A stretch of 64,000 nt of DNA. Source: Erpetoichthys calabaricus. Its lineage: Eukaryota; Chordata; Cladistia; Polypteriformes; Polypteridae. A model generated the notes under the pieces. That model did not search any database and had not been told where the DNA came from. It saw only the letters and a program-made list of their open reading frames with translations. The stretch is taken from assembly GCF_900747795.2 (NCBI RefSeq), contig NC_041394.2, positions 42,960,726 through 43,024,725 of the forward strand, in the 5' to 3' direction. This document shows, one piece after another, positions 42,541 through 57,590 of the stretch. Positions within the stretch are counted from its first letter, which is position 1, and every line of letters begins with the position of its first letter. Position numbers and translations under genes: made by a program.

Positions 42541-42720
42541 TGAGTGTAGGACAACAGATGTCATGATTTTTATCTGTTACCTGTTTTCGACAGCCACTGT
42601 GGCTAGTATAACATACCCTGAAATTTTCAAGCCTGGTCACCGTATTTCAGTTCTTACAATTTCTACAGTGAGTGTGGAAAAGAATCCAATTCAAAATATT
42701 TACATTTTTTTGCTTTGCAG

Positions 42721-42985
42721 CCTGAAATGAAGACCCACACAAACCAGTATTTCTCCAGAGTATTTACTCAATTCAACCATCCAATCTGAGCTCGAACAGT
42801 CCTGTTAAGAAGAGAGGACAAATAGTGTGGAGAAGAATCCCACCAGACTCACGGCTGGAATCAACGCAAAAGGGGCTTCCACCAAGTACTGACACGGGGG
42901 CTGATCCTTTAACTCTCAGTGATTTTTATGAACTGTTGCTGTTCTGTCTTTCACTTGGCTGTTATAAGTTGCATTAAATAGACAG
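42721..42985 (+). ncRNA. candidate second exon of the same non-coding unit
   Basis: Follows a strong acceptor, TTTTTTTGCTTTGCAG at 42705-42720, giving a 181-base intron from 42540. Its longest early frame is about 20 codons (MKTHTNQYFSRVFTQFNHPI), so it is probably non-coding. ATTAAA at 42973-42978 could end it. No homology recognised; it could also be part of an unknown repeat. Confidence 0.3.
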
Positions 42986-43149
42986 AGCTGGAGAAATATC
43001 TTCAGTTCAGGCTGCAAAGCAACACGATGTGAATATTTTGAAGGGGAGCTGATTTAGTTTTTATACCCACTCTACAGTATATGTGAGTTTTATTTGACAC
43101 GTGAGATTTGGGAAATGGTTGTGTTTGTTAAGTAAACTGATGTTTGAAA

Positions 43150-43895
43150 TCATGAAGGGAATGAGTACAGTGGGCCAGTTGTAACTTTAAAATAAGAGCA
43201 CAGGGACACAGCTGGAAACATGTCGAGGGCAGATGGGGCACAAATGTTAGAAAGTGGAGGAGTTGGAGCGGCTGCTTGTACTGGGACTGGAATTAAACCC
43301 TCAGACAAAACATTTAGTTTACTGATCAGACCTTTTATGAGAAAGAACTGGGAGTCGTACTGGACTGGACACTATCAACTGGCAGACAGTGTTCAGAAGC
43401 CATTAAGAAGGCTAACAGAATGTCAGGTTATATAGCGCCTTGATGTTTGGTCTACAAGTCCAAGGAGGTTCTGCTCCAGCTTTATAACACACTGGTGAGG
43501 CCTCATCTGGAGTACTGTGTGCAGTTTTGGTCTCCAGGCTACTTAAAGGACATAGCAGAGCTAGAAAAGGTCCAGAGAAGAGCGACTAGGCTGATTCCAG
43601 GGCTACAGGAGATGAGTTAAGAGGAAAGAATTAAAAGAGCTGAGCCTTTACAGTTCAAACAAAAGAAGATTAAGGGGAGACATAAGACATTGAAGTGTTT
43701 AAAATTATGAAGGGAATTAGTCCAGTGGATCAAGACTGTTATTTTAAAAAAGCGTTCATCAAGAACACGGGGGCACAGTTGGAGACTTGTTAATTTCACA
43801 CAAACATTAGGACATTTTTCTTTACACAATGAACTATAGACTCTTGGAATAATTGACCAAGGAGTTTCAAAACTCAACTTGATGTTAATTTAGAC
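43150..43895 (+). mobile_element. CR1-type LINE 3' part, in two overlapping pieces
   Basis: 43150-43255 is a scrap of the distal part (GAAGGGAATGAGTACAGTGG). 43300-43895 reads in one frame [40 protein letters not shown], the CR1 C-terminal signature, and continues through AAGGGAATTAGTCCAGTGGA, AAGAACACGGGGGCACAGTT and CTCAACTTGATGTTAATT. A MITE inserted at its right end. Other copies are at 47225, 50430 and 53262. Confidence 0.82.
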
Positions 43896-44502
43896 CAGGG
43901 GTCCTCAGTCACAGTCCTGGAGGGCCTCGGTGGCTGCAGGCTTTCTTTCCGACTATTACCCTGATTAAAACTCAGTCCTTGCTGGTAATGAAACTTGGCA
44001 TTTAAACATTTGGCTTGTTAGCGCTTTCATTCATCCAAGAGAAATGTTAATTGCGCTGTGGAGTTTCCTTCTCCATCCGTGTGTTTTGTGGACCAGAACA
44101 GATTTAAAGTTAACGCTCCTTCCAATCCCCCTCTCTTTATTTCTCCACACAGATACTTCATGGCGCTCAAGTTAGCTGCAGAGCTGCTGGATTATTGGTT
44201 TTCTGCATTTCATTATTAGCTGAAGTTCGGTTAAGAAACAGGCAACAATTAAAACTTCAATGCAGCTGCTAAAAACAAAAATAGGCAACTAAGGGTTCTG
44301 AATTGTAACAGGCAGGATAACTAAAGTTAAGCCCAAAACCGAATCACTTTAGTAGTAAATCAATGGGTTCTAATTAAGAAAGTGATTTGAGAGTTAAATC
44401 TCAAGTTTCGTTATTAGCACAGACCGAGTTTTAATTAGGAAACTGGTTGAAATAAACCCTGCAGCCACCGCGGCCCTCCAGGATCGGGACTGCGGACCCC
44501 TG
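43896..44502. mobile_element. hAT-like MITE, 607 bp, inserted in CR1
   Basis: Ends CAGGGGTCCTCAGTCACAGT CCTGGAGGGCC and GGCCCTCCAGGATCGGGACT GCGGACCCCTG are inverted repeats. The flanking 8-mers are ATTTAGAC (43888-43895) and CTTTAGAC (44503-44510), a target duplication with one change. No coding capacity. A half copy is in DGUOK intron 1 (15166). Confidence 0.9.
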
Positions 44503-44510
44503 CTTTAGAC

Positions 44511-45924
44511 GTCACGCAAGTCGTGACTGTCGGACTTTGGGTTTTGGTCTCCTCTGTTTGAGTGACTTGGGGTCCTAAGGCAGAGCTTCATGGACTGCTG
44601 TGTTTATTTCCATTTTCTTTTTTAATATTTGAGATATCGTGGATTTCATGTTGTTAAGTGGAACTGCTCTAGACGATGCTTACAGCACAAATCACACGAA
44701 GATGAAATCTGTGGGAAGTAAAGACCCCAAAGTAACAGTTCTTGGAGCTTTGATCAGCCCACTAAACATACAAAGTGTGTTGTTCATGACACTGGAGGGG
44801 TCCTCGTGAATTTGAATAAATCCACAAGTCCAGGTTTGACCACAAGCACAGATGTCGTCTTTGCACCACCATTTTGTTTTTGATCGTCCATCGCCAGTTT
44901 CACTTTGCTTAGACTTGTGCATTTTTAGTTTTTAACAAATTGCCAGTTTGTCATTTATTTATCAAGTGTGTTCCTTCGTTCTCCACTTTGTTCATCTTTT
45001 TTGCTTTAGTATAGTGTTGAGTTTTCATTTTTGAATGTCTAAGTTTTGAAAGCATTTTGAACTTTGCTTATTTTACATCGGCCCCATCACCTTGGTGTGT
45101 TTTTGGGTTGGTTGTGGTCACCATAATTCTCCGGTGCTTTCCGATGGCTGTAGTCATATTATCTCTAGTCTATCTATTTATGGGGGTCACAAAGACAGTT
45201 TCAAAACTGGGCACTTAAGAGGGACATCCCATCAAAAACCCCCAGCTAAATACAAAACAGGTGGGCTGCTAAACTTTGCTTTCCCTTCCCCATTCCAGAA
45301 GGCTGGAAGCTAAAATGGCCTGCAGCTTTCATCCTGGAGGGATCTCCTCTTCCAGCTGGCCGCACCCGTCTTCTGTTCTGTCCGCTCGCGTTGTCACTGT
45401 GAGAAGTACGACTGCTGAGAGGCAGGGCTTTGGGGGGCTCCCTCGCTTGCAGGTCTCCCTCTGTGACCCATTCTTGCTTCAGTCTCTGATATCAACTCAC
45501 TTCCTTTCTGTCTTACAGCCTTCTCAACCCTTTTTTCCAAGATGTCGTCATAGACCGCGTAGTGCCAATGCTACACAGAAAAAGATGGGGGCTGACGTCG
45601 CCAGGGTAGTGCAACACTTAACAGTGTGTCCAGAGACGAGCTCCACACATCTCACGCCACAGCGTGCTCCCTTCAGAGTTGCAGGGCACGGGTTCATGAA
45701 TCCACAGCAAGTCAGATAGCCAACGATTTTGGCCACACAGCAAGAACGATCCCTAGACATGGGGGGCCGGTTCATCGCAGGACACTCACACTCACACTAT
45801 CATCAGCATACCCGCTGGATTAACTTGGACTCGAGCTGAACTGCATGTTTTTGGGATACAGAAGGTGGGGTTGACTCCTTTTATATTCAATGAAGTCATT
45901 GGTGATGCTGAGAACTGAACGTTA
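44511..45924. other. no gene seen; old SINE scrap
   Basis: No recognisable exon. At 45755-45860 (minus) CGGTTCATCGCAGGACACTC and GCTGAACTGCATGTTTTTGG look like a diverged SINE body (GCAGGACACACTC..., CATGTCTTTGGA). The open frame at 45276-45719 is not recognised and has no support. Confidence 0.4.
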
Positions 45925-46445
45925 ATGCAGCCGCACCACCTGCACTCCATAACTAGTCATCCACCTGAAGCTACCTATGTTCAGGGTTCAGCCAGTACTT
46001 GGATGGGAGACCAGCCAGGAAAAGCTTGGCTTGCTGCGGAAGAGGTGTTGGTGAGTCCAGCAGGGGGCGCTTACCCTGAGGTCTGAATGAGGATCTCAAT
46101 GCTCCAGGGCAGTGATGGACACTGGGCAGTAAAAATGGTGCCGTCCTTCAGATGAGACGTAAAACTGAGGTCCTGACTCTCTGTGGTCATAAAAGATCTC
46201 TGGGCATCCTTCCAAAAGAGTAAGGTGTACCCCGATGTCCAATTGCCCACCACGGCCTAGTAATTCTGCCCCCCTAATCCTCCCCTGTCTCTGATTGGCT
46301 ATCTATCTCTGAGCACTTCGCCACCTAACAGCTAACTTGTGGTGAGAATGTTGGCACAAAAGTGGCTGCCATCACATCATCCACGTGGATGCTACACATT
46401 AGTGGTGGTCCTCACAAAATAAATTATCAGTCAGCAACCAGTGAT
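45925..46445 (+). mobile_element. 5S rRNA-derived SINE (SINE3 type)
   Basis: The head carries the 5S internal control region: CACC.CTG near 45935, GAAGCTA at 45968-45974 and AGTACTTGGATGGGAGACC (45993-46011), identical in that block to 5S rRNA. It is followed by a long SINE body, TGCCGTCCTTCAGATGAGAC GTAAAACTGAGGTCCTGACT CTCTGTGGTCATAAAAGA, and a tail GTGGCTGCCATCACATCATC. The head-body fusion shows it is a SINE, not a 5S gene. The end is set by eye. Confidence 0.92.
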
Positions 46446-46627
46446 GTAGCAGAAGTAACTGAATTTGCCGTTCAGTCATTCATTCACTTCCATTACATCC
46501 TCCCTGATGAGAGCTGAGCTGTTAATGGCCTGGTCTGGGCGGACCATCAAAATTCAACAAAAATCAAAGGGCGACACGTGAGAACCACAAACTACACCAT
46601 CACTGTGTGTGTCACTCAAATGGGAGA

Positions 46628-46628
<1 letters not shown>

Positions 46629-46695
<67 letters not shown>
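46629..46695. repeat. (TATC)n microsatellite, about 17 units
   Basis: An uninterrupted tetranucleotide repeat of 67 bases. Its length suggests it is polymorphic. LINE tails in this window also carry short TATC/GATA tracts, but no LINE sequence lies next to it. Confidence 0.98.
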
Positions 46696-46699
46696 GTTA

Positions 46700-47224
46700 T
46701 ACCACAGAGCTCACGTCACACGTGCCTGACCTTGTGCAGCATTCTATCAACAAAAAGCTCCAAAATGGTGCTGCCTATGAAAATCAGACAATCAAAATTC
46801 CCAAAATAAAGTGTTCAATAGAAAGAAATGTTAATATAAAAATTAACAATGCATACTTTAAATAAATGCAAATGCCAAACTACACTGGACAATGAAGATT
46901 TTGCCACCTGAGCATTTCTGGGTGTATCTTACGGGGTTTGGCTGACTGATCTTTAAGTCTTCCTATCACCGACTGCTTTTTTGTAAAACTGTGATTTCCT
47001 CTCCTTTGTACACATCTAACAGTACAAGTGGAACATGAGAGGTGGTCTTAAGCAGCGGCCCTGCTAGTAAGACTGCAGTTCAGTAGACCAAGTCTTGCGA
47101 ATGGGACAGGCGTGCTAAGAGTCCCCTTCCAATAACAAGACTTGGTCACTTCAGGGCAGAGAAGTGCGGCACACAAACCATTTGTCGACCCTACTAAGAT
47201 ATTTTTGCGCCCTCTTTATATAAA
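46700..47224. other. no gene seen
   Basis: No coding or repeat family signal recognised. Confidence 0.4.
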
Positions 47225-47710
47225 ACTGATGAAAACATTTGGTTTACTGATCAGATCTTTTATGACAAGTAACTGGGAATCATAGTGGACTGGACACTAT
47301 CAACTGGCAGACAAGTGTTCAGACGCCATTAAGAAGGCTAACAGAATGTTAGATTATATAGCGCCCTGATGTGTGGAGTACAAGTCACAGGAGGTTCTGT
47401 TCAATATTTATAACACACTGGTGAGGCCTCATCTGGAGTTCTGGGTGCAGTTTTGGTCTCCAGGCTACTTAAAGGACATAGCAGCGCTAGAAAAGGTCCA
47501 GAGAAGAGCAACTAGGCTGAGTCCAGGGCTACAGGAGTTGAATTAGGAGCAAAGATTGAAAGAGCTGAGTCGTTACAGTTTAAATAAACAGGATATTAAG
47601 AGGAGACCTGATTGAAGTGGTGAAAATTAGGAAGGGAATCAGTCCAGTGGATTGAGACTGGCTTATGGACTGGATGGTCTCCTCTTGTTTGTCACACTTC
47701 ATATGTTTTT
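47225..47710 (+). mobile_element. CR1-type LINE 3' fragment
   Basis: Parallels 43300-43740: TCATAGTGGACTGGACACTA, TGGTGAGGCCTCATCTGGAG, TTTTGGTCTCCAGGCTACTT AAAGGACATAGCAGCGCTAG. It ends CTGGATGGTCTCCTCTTG, close to the usual CR1 end. Frame breaks are present. Confidence 0.82.
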
Positions 47711-47999
47711 GTAATCACCAAAGAATTTTCAAGAAGAAAAACTTTTCAAAAGCGTGTTTGTGACATTGGAGAAGCAGCGGCTCTATTTGGGGAAAAAACT
47801 CCTCACTTCACCACAGACGGCGAGCCCAGCAACTTTGAACTGGAAGCCTATTGAGCCCCTGGTACCCAAGATCTCCTTCTTTGGGCCACTGCCCAGAGCT
47901 CACAGCCTTTAGTAGTTCTCATTGTTGTAATACCAGGATGACAAAGCGCTCCTGGAGGATAAGAATCAAATTTATTCAAACTGCAGACTACTCACATTT

Positions 48000-49530
48000 T
48001 GCCCAAACGAATTACGATGAACTATCAAGTGAAGTTGGGGAGCACGCACTGGTACAATGTGTTACCGCACCCACTGCACGACGAAACACCTTGGGATCCC
48101 AGTTGGCAACCCCCCAGGCAGACACGCAGTCCAGTCCCACCCTCTGGAAATGCCCCTCTATCTGCCGATGCCAGGTGTTATGTGGGCAACCCCTTGGCTT
48201 GGTCCAGCCACTCATGTCCCCAACAATGAGGATCTTACGAGCTGGATCATCCTCTGGGAAATGCGCCACATGGCCGTACTGCCATAACTGACTCTCCCTC
48301 ACAATGCAGGTAATGTGCCTCAATCGGGACTCCATGAGCAACCACTCATTCGACACAAAGTCAAACCAACGGTACCCAAGGATTTTCTGGAGAGACACGG
48401 TACCAGAGGAGTCCAGTCTTTGTCTCAGGTCACTAGATAGCGTCCATGTCTCGCAACCATATAGCAAGACAGGAAGCACCAGGACTCTAAAGACTTAGAC
48501 CTTCGTCCTTTTGCATAGATATAGGAAGCGCCACACACCCCTTTCCAGCAACCTCATGACCCCCCCATGCTCTCCCAATCCGTCTACTGACTTCATAGAA
48601 AGAGTCACCAGAGACATGAACATCACTGGCAAGGTAAGTAAACCTCTCGACAAGGTCAACACTCTGCAAACAGAGACACTGCTGATGGCTGTGCCCAAGA
48701 GGTCATTAAAGGTTTTTATCAGGACACTCGTAAGCCCAGTCACTCGGACTCCTCGCTCAGTCTCTCGAGCGCCCCGATCAGAGCCTCCATTGACTCCGCG
48801 AAGATCACAGTATCGTCAAGATCTGTGAATATTTCTTCACCAACAGATGCCCCACAGCCGCTGGACCCCATGACCTTGCCCAACACCCTGTCCATACAAG
48901 CATTGAACAGAGTAGGAGCAGAACACACACCTGACGAACCCCAGAATCAACTGGGAAAAACACAGAGGGTTTGCCTCCACTCTGCACAGCACTCACAGTA
49001 CCAGTGTACAGGCCAGCCATGATATCCAGCAACCTCGAGGGGATCCCGCGAATCCTCAGGATGTCCCACAGGGCAGCGCGATCAACTGAGTCGAACGCTT
49101 TGCGAAAATCGACAAAGGCTGCAAAGAAACTCTGCCGATATTCGCGTTTGCGCTCCATGAGAACTCTCAGTGCCAGGATGCGGTTAATGGTAGACTTCTT
49201 AGGCATAAAACCAGACTAGTCAGGTCGCTGGTAGGTGAGCAAGTGATCACGGATCCTATTGAGGACGACCCTAGCAAGGACCTTACTCGGCACCGAGAGC
49301 AATGTTATCCCCCTGTAGTTGCTACAATCCAGGTGATCACCCTTCCCTTTCCAGATAAGGACGACAAGTCCCGTTTTCCAGTCAGATGGGAAGATGCCAG
49401 TCTCCCAAATGGAAGCAAAGATTGTTTTCAATGCCAGGAGGACAGCCTTACCACCAGCCTGGAGAAGTTCACTCCAGACACCACAGATCCCTGCAGCCTT
49501 TCCCCCCCTCAGCTTGTTCACGATGAACTA
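48000..49530 (-). mobile_element. LINE ORF2 fragment of a different clade (I/Nimb- or RTE-like)
   Basis: Minus-strand pieces in order: NKLRGGKAAGICGVWSELLQ ... NYRGITLLSVPSKVLARVVL NRI (49521-49216), then after a stop replacing the Gln of QRPDQSGF, MPKKSTINRILALRVLMERK ... AFVDFRKAFDSVDRAALWDI (49206-48930), then CMDRVLGKVMGSSGCGASVG EEIFTDLDDTVIFAES, where the expected FADD box is altered to LDD. The C-terminal LLYGCETWTLSSDLRQRLDS ... YGHVAHFPEDDPARKIL (48479-48012) follows. Several frame changes; inactive. Different from the FADD-type LINEs at 4021 and 11380. Confidence 0.88.
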
Positions 49531-50420
49531 TAAAGGAAATTTTTAATTTACAAAGGCAATCTACCCTGCAGCCACCTTTTCTAACTACTTCTGCATTCTT
49601 TCTTCCATGTGACCATCACGTCTACCAATGCAGAACTTTATGCTCCTCTGTCTTGTGATCGAAGTAATTTATGGTCCTATTAGTGTAAACCGGCCACACA
49701 GGTTACAGCGTAACTAAACAATGAGAGATGAGAGATTGCACAGATAGGTATGAGGATCAAAGCTTTTTTTCAGAGCCATCCTTCACCAGACCAGCTAGCC
49801 AATCATATGTGTGTACCATCACTATGAGCATTTTTAATATAAGTAACAGCCTGTCGGAGGGATCAAAACAGAGCGGGAAGGAAGAAGAGGCAGCATTCAT
49901 CTGGACATCGCAGAACACAACTCATCGCCCGAATGATGAATCCAAAAGCGCGGAGAACAACATCCGCCTCTGAAATGGCTGCTGAGCTTTACAAGACGAC
50001 ACACATCCTGACTTGACAGTCTTAGTTTTATTATACTTTCTTCTATTAGTATTATTCAACTTTAAAATTAAATACCACACAGCTTTTAAATTTCTATTTA
50101 GAGTGATGGAAGTAATAAAGTAAATACAGGGCACCTGGTGCAGTTGAGGACCCCAACAGTGGAACAGCGTGGCACAAGTAAGACATGGCAGGTTGGTACA
50201 TGGCATGAAATCAAAGGATGCGTCAGCCTTCATGTGTCTAGGGTGTTCCTGGGGACCAAAGTAACATTTAGGTGAAACACACGTATGATGTTCACTCTGA
50301 AGATAGCGAGTTTCTGTGGGGGGTACTGAGGAGCGACAGGCACTGTAGGCACCAGTTATACATACACAAGGTGTGAGAGAAGACCAGTCCAGTAGCCAAC
50401 ACGGTGAGCTCCAGTCATTC
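49531..50420. other. no gene seen
   Basis: A 177-residue minus frame (49922-50455) has no recognisable motif and no context supporting a gene. No repeat recognised. Confidence 0.4.
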
Positions 50421-50747
50421 TGTGATAATACAAGAAAGAGTACAGTGAAATTCACACTTTCAGGTCTGCAATGTTCAGGATGGGGCTGAACATCAGAAAA
50501 ACCTTTGACAAGAGCAGACCATTCAGCCCAATGCCATCGCTCTCCACCTAAACACGTTGAGTTCTGAAAGTCCTTAAAGTCCTCCTGTCCACCACACTGC
50601 TTGATGGCTTATTCCAAGTGTCTATGGTTCTCTGTGAAAAGAAATACTTCCTAATGTTCGTCTGAAATTTACCCTTAACAAGTTTCCAACGGTGTCTCCA
50701 TGTTCTTGATGAACTCATTTTAAAATAACCGTCTCGATCCTCTGTAC

Positions 50748-53253
<2,506 letters not shown>

Positions 53254-55744
53254 CTCTGTACTGATAGCCTTCATAATTTTAAACACTTCAGTGTGTTATG
53301 TCTCGTCTTAATCTTCTTGTATTTAAACTTATTTAAAATGTAAATGCTCAGCTCTTTTAATCTTTCCTCCTAATGCATCCCCTGTAGCCCTGGACTCAGC
53401 CTAGTTGCTCTTCTCTGGACCTTTTGTAGCTCCTGCTATGTCCTTTTTGTAGCCTGGAGACCAAAACTGCACCCAGTACTCCAGATGAGGCCTCACCAGT
53501 GCGTTATAAAGGATGAGCAGAACCTCCTGTGACTTGTACTTCACACATCAGGGCGCTATATAACCTGACATTCTGCTAGTCTTCTTAATGACTTCTGAAC
53601 ACTGTCTGGAAGTCGATAGCTTAGAGTCCACTGTTACTCCTTAATCCTTCTCTTAAGGGGTCTGATCGGTTAATCGAATGTCTTGTCCGAGGGTTTAACT
53701 CGAGTCCCATGATAACACAACAGTACAATGAAATTCACACTTTCAGGTCTGGCCGACATGTAATGTTCAGGATCGGGCTGAACATCAGAACAATTTGACA
53801 AGAGCAGACATTCAGGCCAACACCATCGCTCTCCACCTAAAACCTGCACAATGAAATCGAGTCGAGTTCTGTAAGTCCTTCTGTCCACCACACTACTTGG
53901 TAGTAACTTATTCCAAGTGTCTCTGATTCTCTGTGTAAAGAATAACTTCCTAATGTTTGTGTCAGATTTCCCCTAACAAGTCTCCAACTGTATCCCCGTG
54001 TTCTTGATGAACGCGCTTTAAAGCCAGCGGACTAACTCCCTTCATCATTTTAAACACTTCAATCAGGTCTGACTAACGCGCGGTGTTCAGGATGGGGCTG
54101 AGCATCAGAAACACCTTTGACGAGAGCAGGCCACTGAGCCCACCAAAGCTGAGCCGACTGGAGCGTCCCCTTCACAATCAGTACCTCCCTCACTCGTGCA
54201 CAAGACCCCCAGGTCCTCAAGCCCCCCCCTACTCACCCCTTCATTGTAGCAAACCTCAAAGTGGGAGGAGAGCCATAGGAGTGTCGGAGCTCAACGGGAT
54301 GACGACGGCCGACCGACCTGTCACCAGCAGAATGGCAGACCAATGGCGGCCACACACAACGCACAAAGACAATTCTTTTGAGTGCAAAAAATAAATATAA
54401 AATTTATTAAAACACCCACAATATTTCAAAGTTATCAGGAATAATACCAGATGTTTGTGTACAATACAATAAAATACAAAAAAAAATTCAAACAAATTAT
54501 TCAAAAAATCATTTGTCATTCTTCAAAAGGTACTAAAATCATAACATTGTCACCAAACACACAATAGAGGACAGTCTGGAAAGGAAAATACAACAGAAAA
54601 CCAAATGAAAAAAAGTAAAAAATAATATACAAAATAAAATTATTGGCATAAATTTATTGTTCTAGTATCTACATTTTAATACACATTGAACTCATTGCGT
54701 CAGAACATTTCTGTTTACAATTCATTAATCGAATCCCCCCTCAGTACCCCTAAACCCAGTCCCTGTTGGAAATCAAAAAACAAAAAGAAAAGCAGAACAA
54801 AACAAAACATTTTCAAGTAGCCACAGTCACAAGCCAACCAATATCTGAATGTACGAATTCATCAAATCTCGTTTCAAGTATGACTCGACAAGCTGCCCCC
54901 CGATTGGGCGCACTTGTTACTTTAGCGCTTCGCATTCATCATACTAACTCAAAAGAGACAAGAAAGCAGGAGTTTAAAACTACAATTTCACTACAAGACT
55001 GTACTGCATTAGGCTTCCATAGCTCAGCCTCGATTCAGTTCTCTAGTCAGCGCTTTTGCCTTTTTTTCTCCTTAATATATATATATAAATTTTAAATACA
55101 TCTAAAATGAGCATAAAGTTTTAACATTATTGTTATTATTTACTATTACTATTATCCGAAAGAAGAGTTTCTATATAAAAAAAGGAACAGCGTACTGTTG
55201 CGTGTTAAAGTGGACACAAGGACCCTGCCCGACGTCGCTCGCTCGCTCGCTCGGTAAGGTGTGCCTGTGTGTCGGGTAGGGGGGTGGGGGGGGGATTTGC
55301 AATAGTTGTTGTGTTTTGTTTTTTTTTTTTTTACCTCCTTGGTGGTTGATAATATTTGTTAATATTAATATTAAAATAAAAAAAAACAAAACAAAACAGC
55401 TTAAATCAACATCGAACAATTCAGAAAACGTCCCTGAATCATGGCCTGCAGTAAAACGTGGTGGGGGGGGGTGTGATCGTGGATCAAAGCAGTACCGGCC
55501 TGGCGACACAGGGGGCCCAAGTCATCTTTCTGTTTCATTTGTCTTTGTCCTTCACTTGGGTGTCATGGCTGCTCAGGACAGGTAGATGAGCCTCCACACC
55601 CACTTCACGGGGACAGTAGTTCTTTGGCCGCGAGTTCATCTGAAGGGTTTAGTTTCAAAATGTGCTCAGTCAATGGGAACGAACATACCAAGAGAAAAGT
55701 TCTTTTGAATCCACGCGGCCCATCAAAGCGGCTCTGAAGCCTGC

Positions 55745-55925
55745 TCTCTGTTACGGGTTCGTTGCAGGACACACTCCGGTTCACTCATATTAGGCCAATC
55801 CAGTTTACTTCAGACGTACGCTTTTGGGTTACGGAAGGTAACTGGAAAACATTTCAAAATTCACACAAGACACTGACCGGCTCGGGAATCGAATTCAAGC
55901 TTTGTGCCACCCACCATGCCGTATG
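55745..55925 (-). mobile_element. old SINE scrap
   Basis: GTTCGTTGCAGGACACACTC, ACGCTTTTGGGTTACGGAAG and GAATCGAATTCAAGC are a diverged SINE body and head in reverse (GGGTTCGAATC-like B box on the minus strand). Confidence 0.45.
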
Positions 55926-57439
55926 AAGTGTTCGACTCCAAAGGAAGCAATACCTCGTGCGGGGCAATTGTACCTACCAGGCTAGGGCCGGCTCTCATTT
56001 TAGCCAAGCAAATTTTGAATCTAAGGCCTTTGGGTTTTTTCAGCCGTTATTACCTTACCATCTCACCGAAATTCTTTTTTTAGGTATGAAACTGGGTGAA
56101 CTCACAGTTACATTCAGCTCGGGCAACATGCTGTGCACACGGGAAGAGAAATACAAGCTCGCCACACAAAGCCATGAAGAGCAAGCGGGCCGGCCATCTC
56201 TCACCAGCTCTGAGGTAGCTCGGACGCAGGCTAATGTCTGCTTTTGGGGTATATGTAAGAGTCATTGATCCTGGCCGCACCCTGCCCAGCGGAGGGTCAT
56301 CCCTGCCATGCTACTGCTTCACAGCAAGAGAGATACAATCGGTGAAGGCCACTGCGGCTCCACCCTGATGCTGATGTCTCTGGTAGCCGGTGGGTTATGT
56401 CAGGAAAACCCAGCCAGACACAAAGAAGGTGTGTCCAGACAGAATGGCCATGTAGTGAATATCCCTTAACTACGTCAAAAAAGGAAGCAAGGGAGCCTGA
56501 AGCACTGGGAAAGTGACACATTCCATGTCGCCGGTGACAAGGGACACTGCTTTGACTCTCCAGGGCCCCAGCAAGAACAAAGAGGCGATGCACAAACATT
56601 GTAATGTCCAGCTGAGGTAGAAATGACGCCACCCTGACTAGCCAGGAGCAACCTGGAGATGTTCATACCCTTCGAATATACCGAGACGTGAGCCAAGCAA
56701 TACACTGCATGTACAAATAATCTATAAGACATGGGCGGACCGCTGTGTCATAGACGGCCTCGGCAGAAATCTCTTCTGAAGCCAACGGCTTTGCGTGCTT
56801 TTTTTTTAGTGATGCCGACTTTCAAAGTTTTGTTAAGGAGCTAAGAAACTCAACACTAAAACCGAACCAAATCACAAAACACGAGTTACGTCAATGGTGA
56901 AGCGGGCCTACGCTGGCCCTGAAGTGAAAACAAGCCCCCCGGCTCTTACATTTCATTCTTGTACACTGGTGCTGCCAAATCGGAGGTCTGCTTTTTGACT
57001 GGATTCAAAATGTGAGGTATTTTTATTTGAGGTTTAAAGATTTAAATATACATAATTACAATCCAAGTCGAAGGATGGGGGGGTGGGGGTTCATAATGCT
57101 ACACTAATTTCAATCACTTTAAATAATTAATATACATTAAAAATTAGGCAGGACATTCCACAACAGCCTCACTTTCTCAGTCCCTCTTTGCCTAAACTAT
57201 CAACAAGCCAGGAGCCCATTTCCAAGCACTGAGACCTGGCAAGTCAAGATGCCGATGGAAAGTAGGAAACATGAACAGTTCCGACCAACAGGGCAGTCGG
57301 AGGACTGGATATCCGATCCAACGAGGAGGTCAGAACACAACGCACTGATTTGTCCATTTTATTTTCAACATCTGCTTGTTTCAATACAGAGTTTTGGGGA
57401 GCCAGAGCTCGGGAAAAAAGCCTGTAAGGGAGGGAAGGC

Positions 57440-57590
57440 ACTCACAACTCATACACACTGACAAAAGCCACTAAAGAATCTGAACACATTTTCGACTCTG
57501 GGGGGAGACCTGCAACCCTGGGAAAAAAACTGACACAAACACTGGGAGAATATGGAAAGAAGGCCCAGCCAGGTACTGAAACCTTGTCAC
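57440..57590 (-). mobile_element. old SINE scrap
   Basis: GACTCTGGGGGGAGACCTGC, then AAACACTGGGAGAATATGGA, and CCCAGCCAGGTACTGAAACC resemble the reversed SINE body (CACGGGGAGAACATGCAAAC ... GAACCCAGG). Weak, diverged. Confidence 0.4.

Noticed and set aside
45276-45719. 147-residue open frame as a gene
   Set aside because: Low similarity to anything I know, rich in Ser/Pro/Arg from GC-rich sequence, and its end overlaps a SINE scrap.
45925-46030. 5S rRNA gene
   Set aside because: Only the internal control region matches; the rest is diverged and fused to SINE sequence.
46578-46865. Protein with SIYLSIYL repeats
   Set aside because: It is translation of the (TATC)n microsatellite.
49922-50455. 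177-residue minus-strand open frame as a gene
   Set aside because: No domain, no splice or promoter context, and part of it overlaps CR1 sequence at its right end.
54766-55095. 109-residue + strand open frame as a gene
   Set aside because: Starts in a Lys-rich AT tract, no motif, and the surrounding block reads as non-coding.
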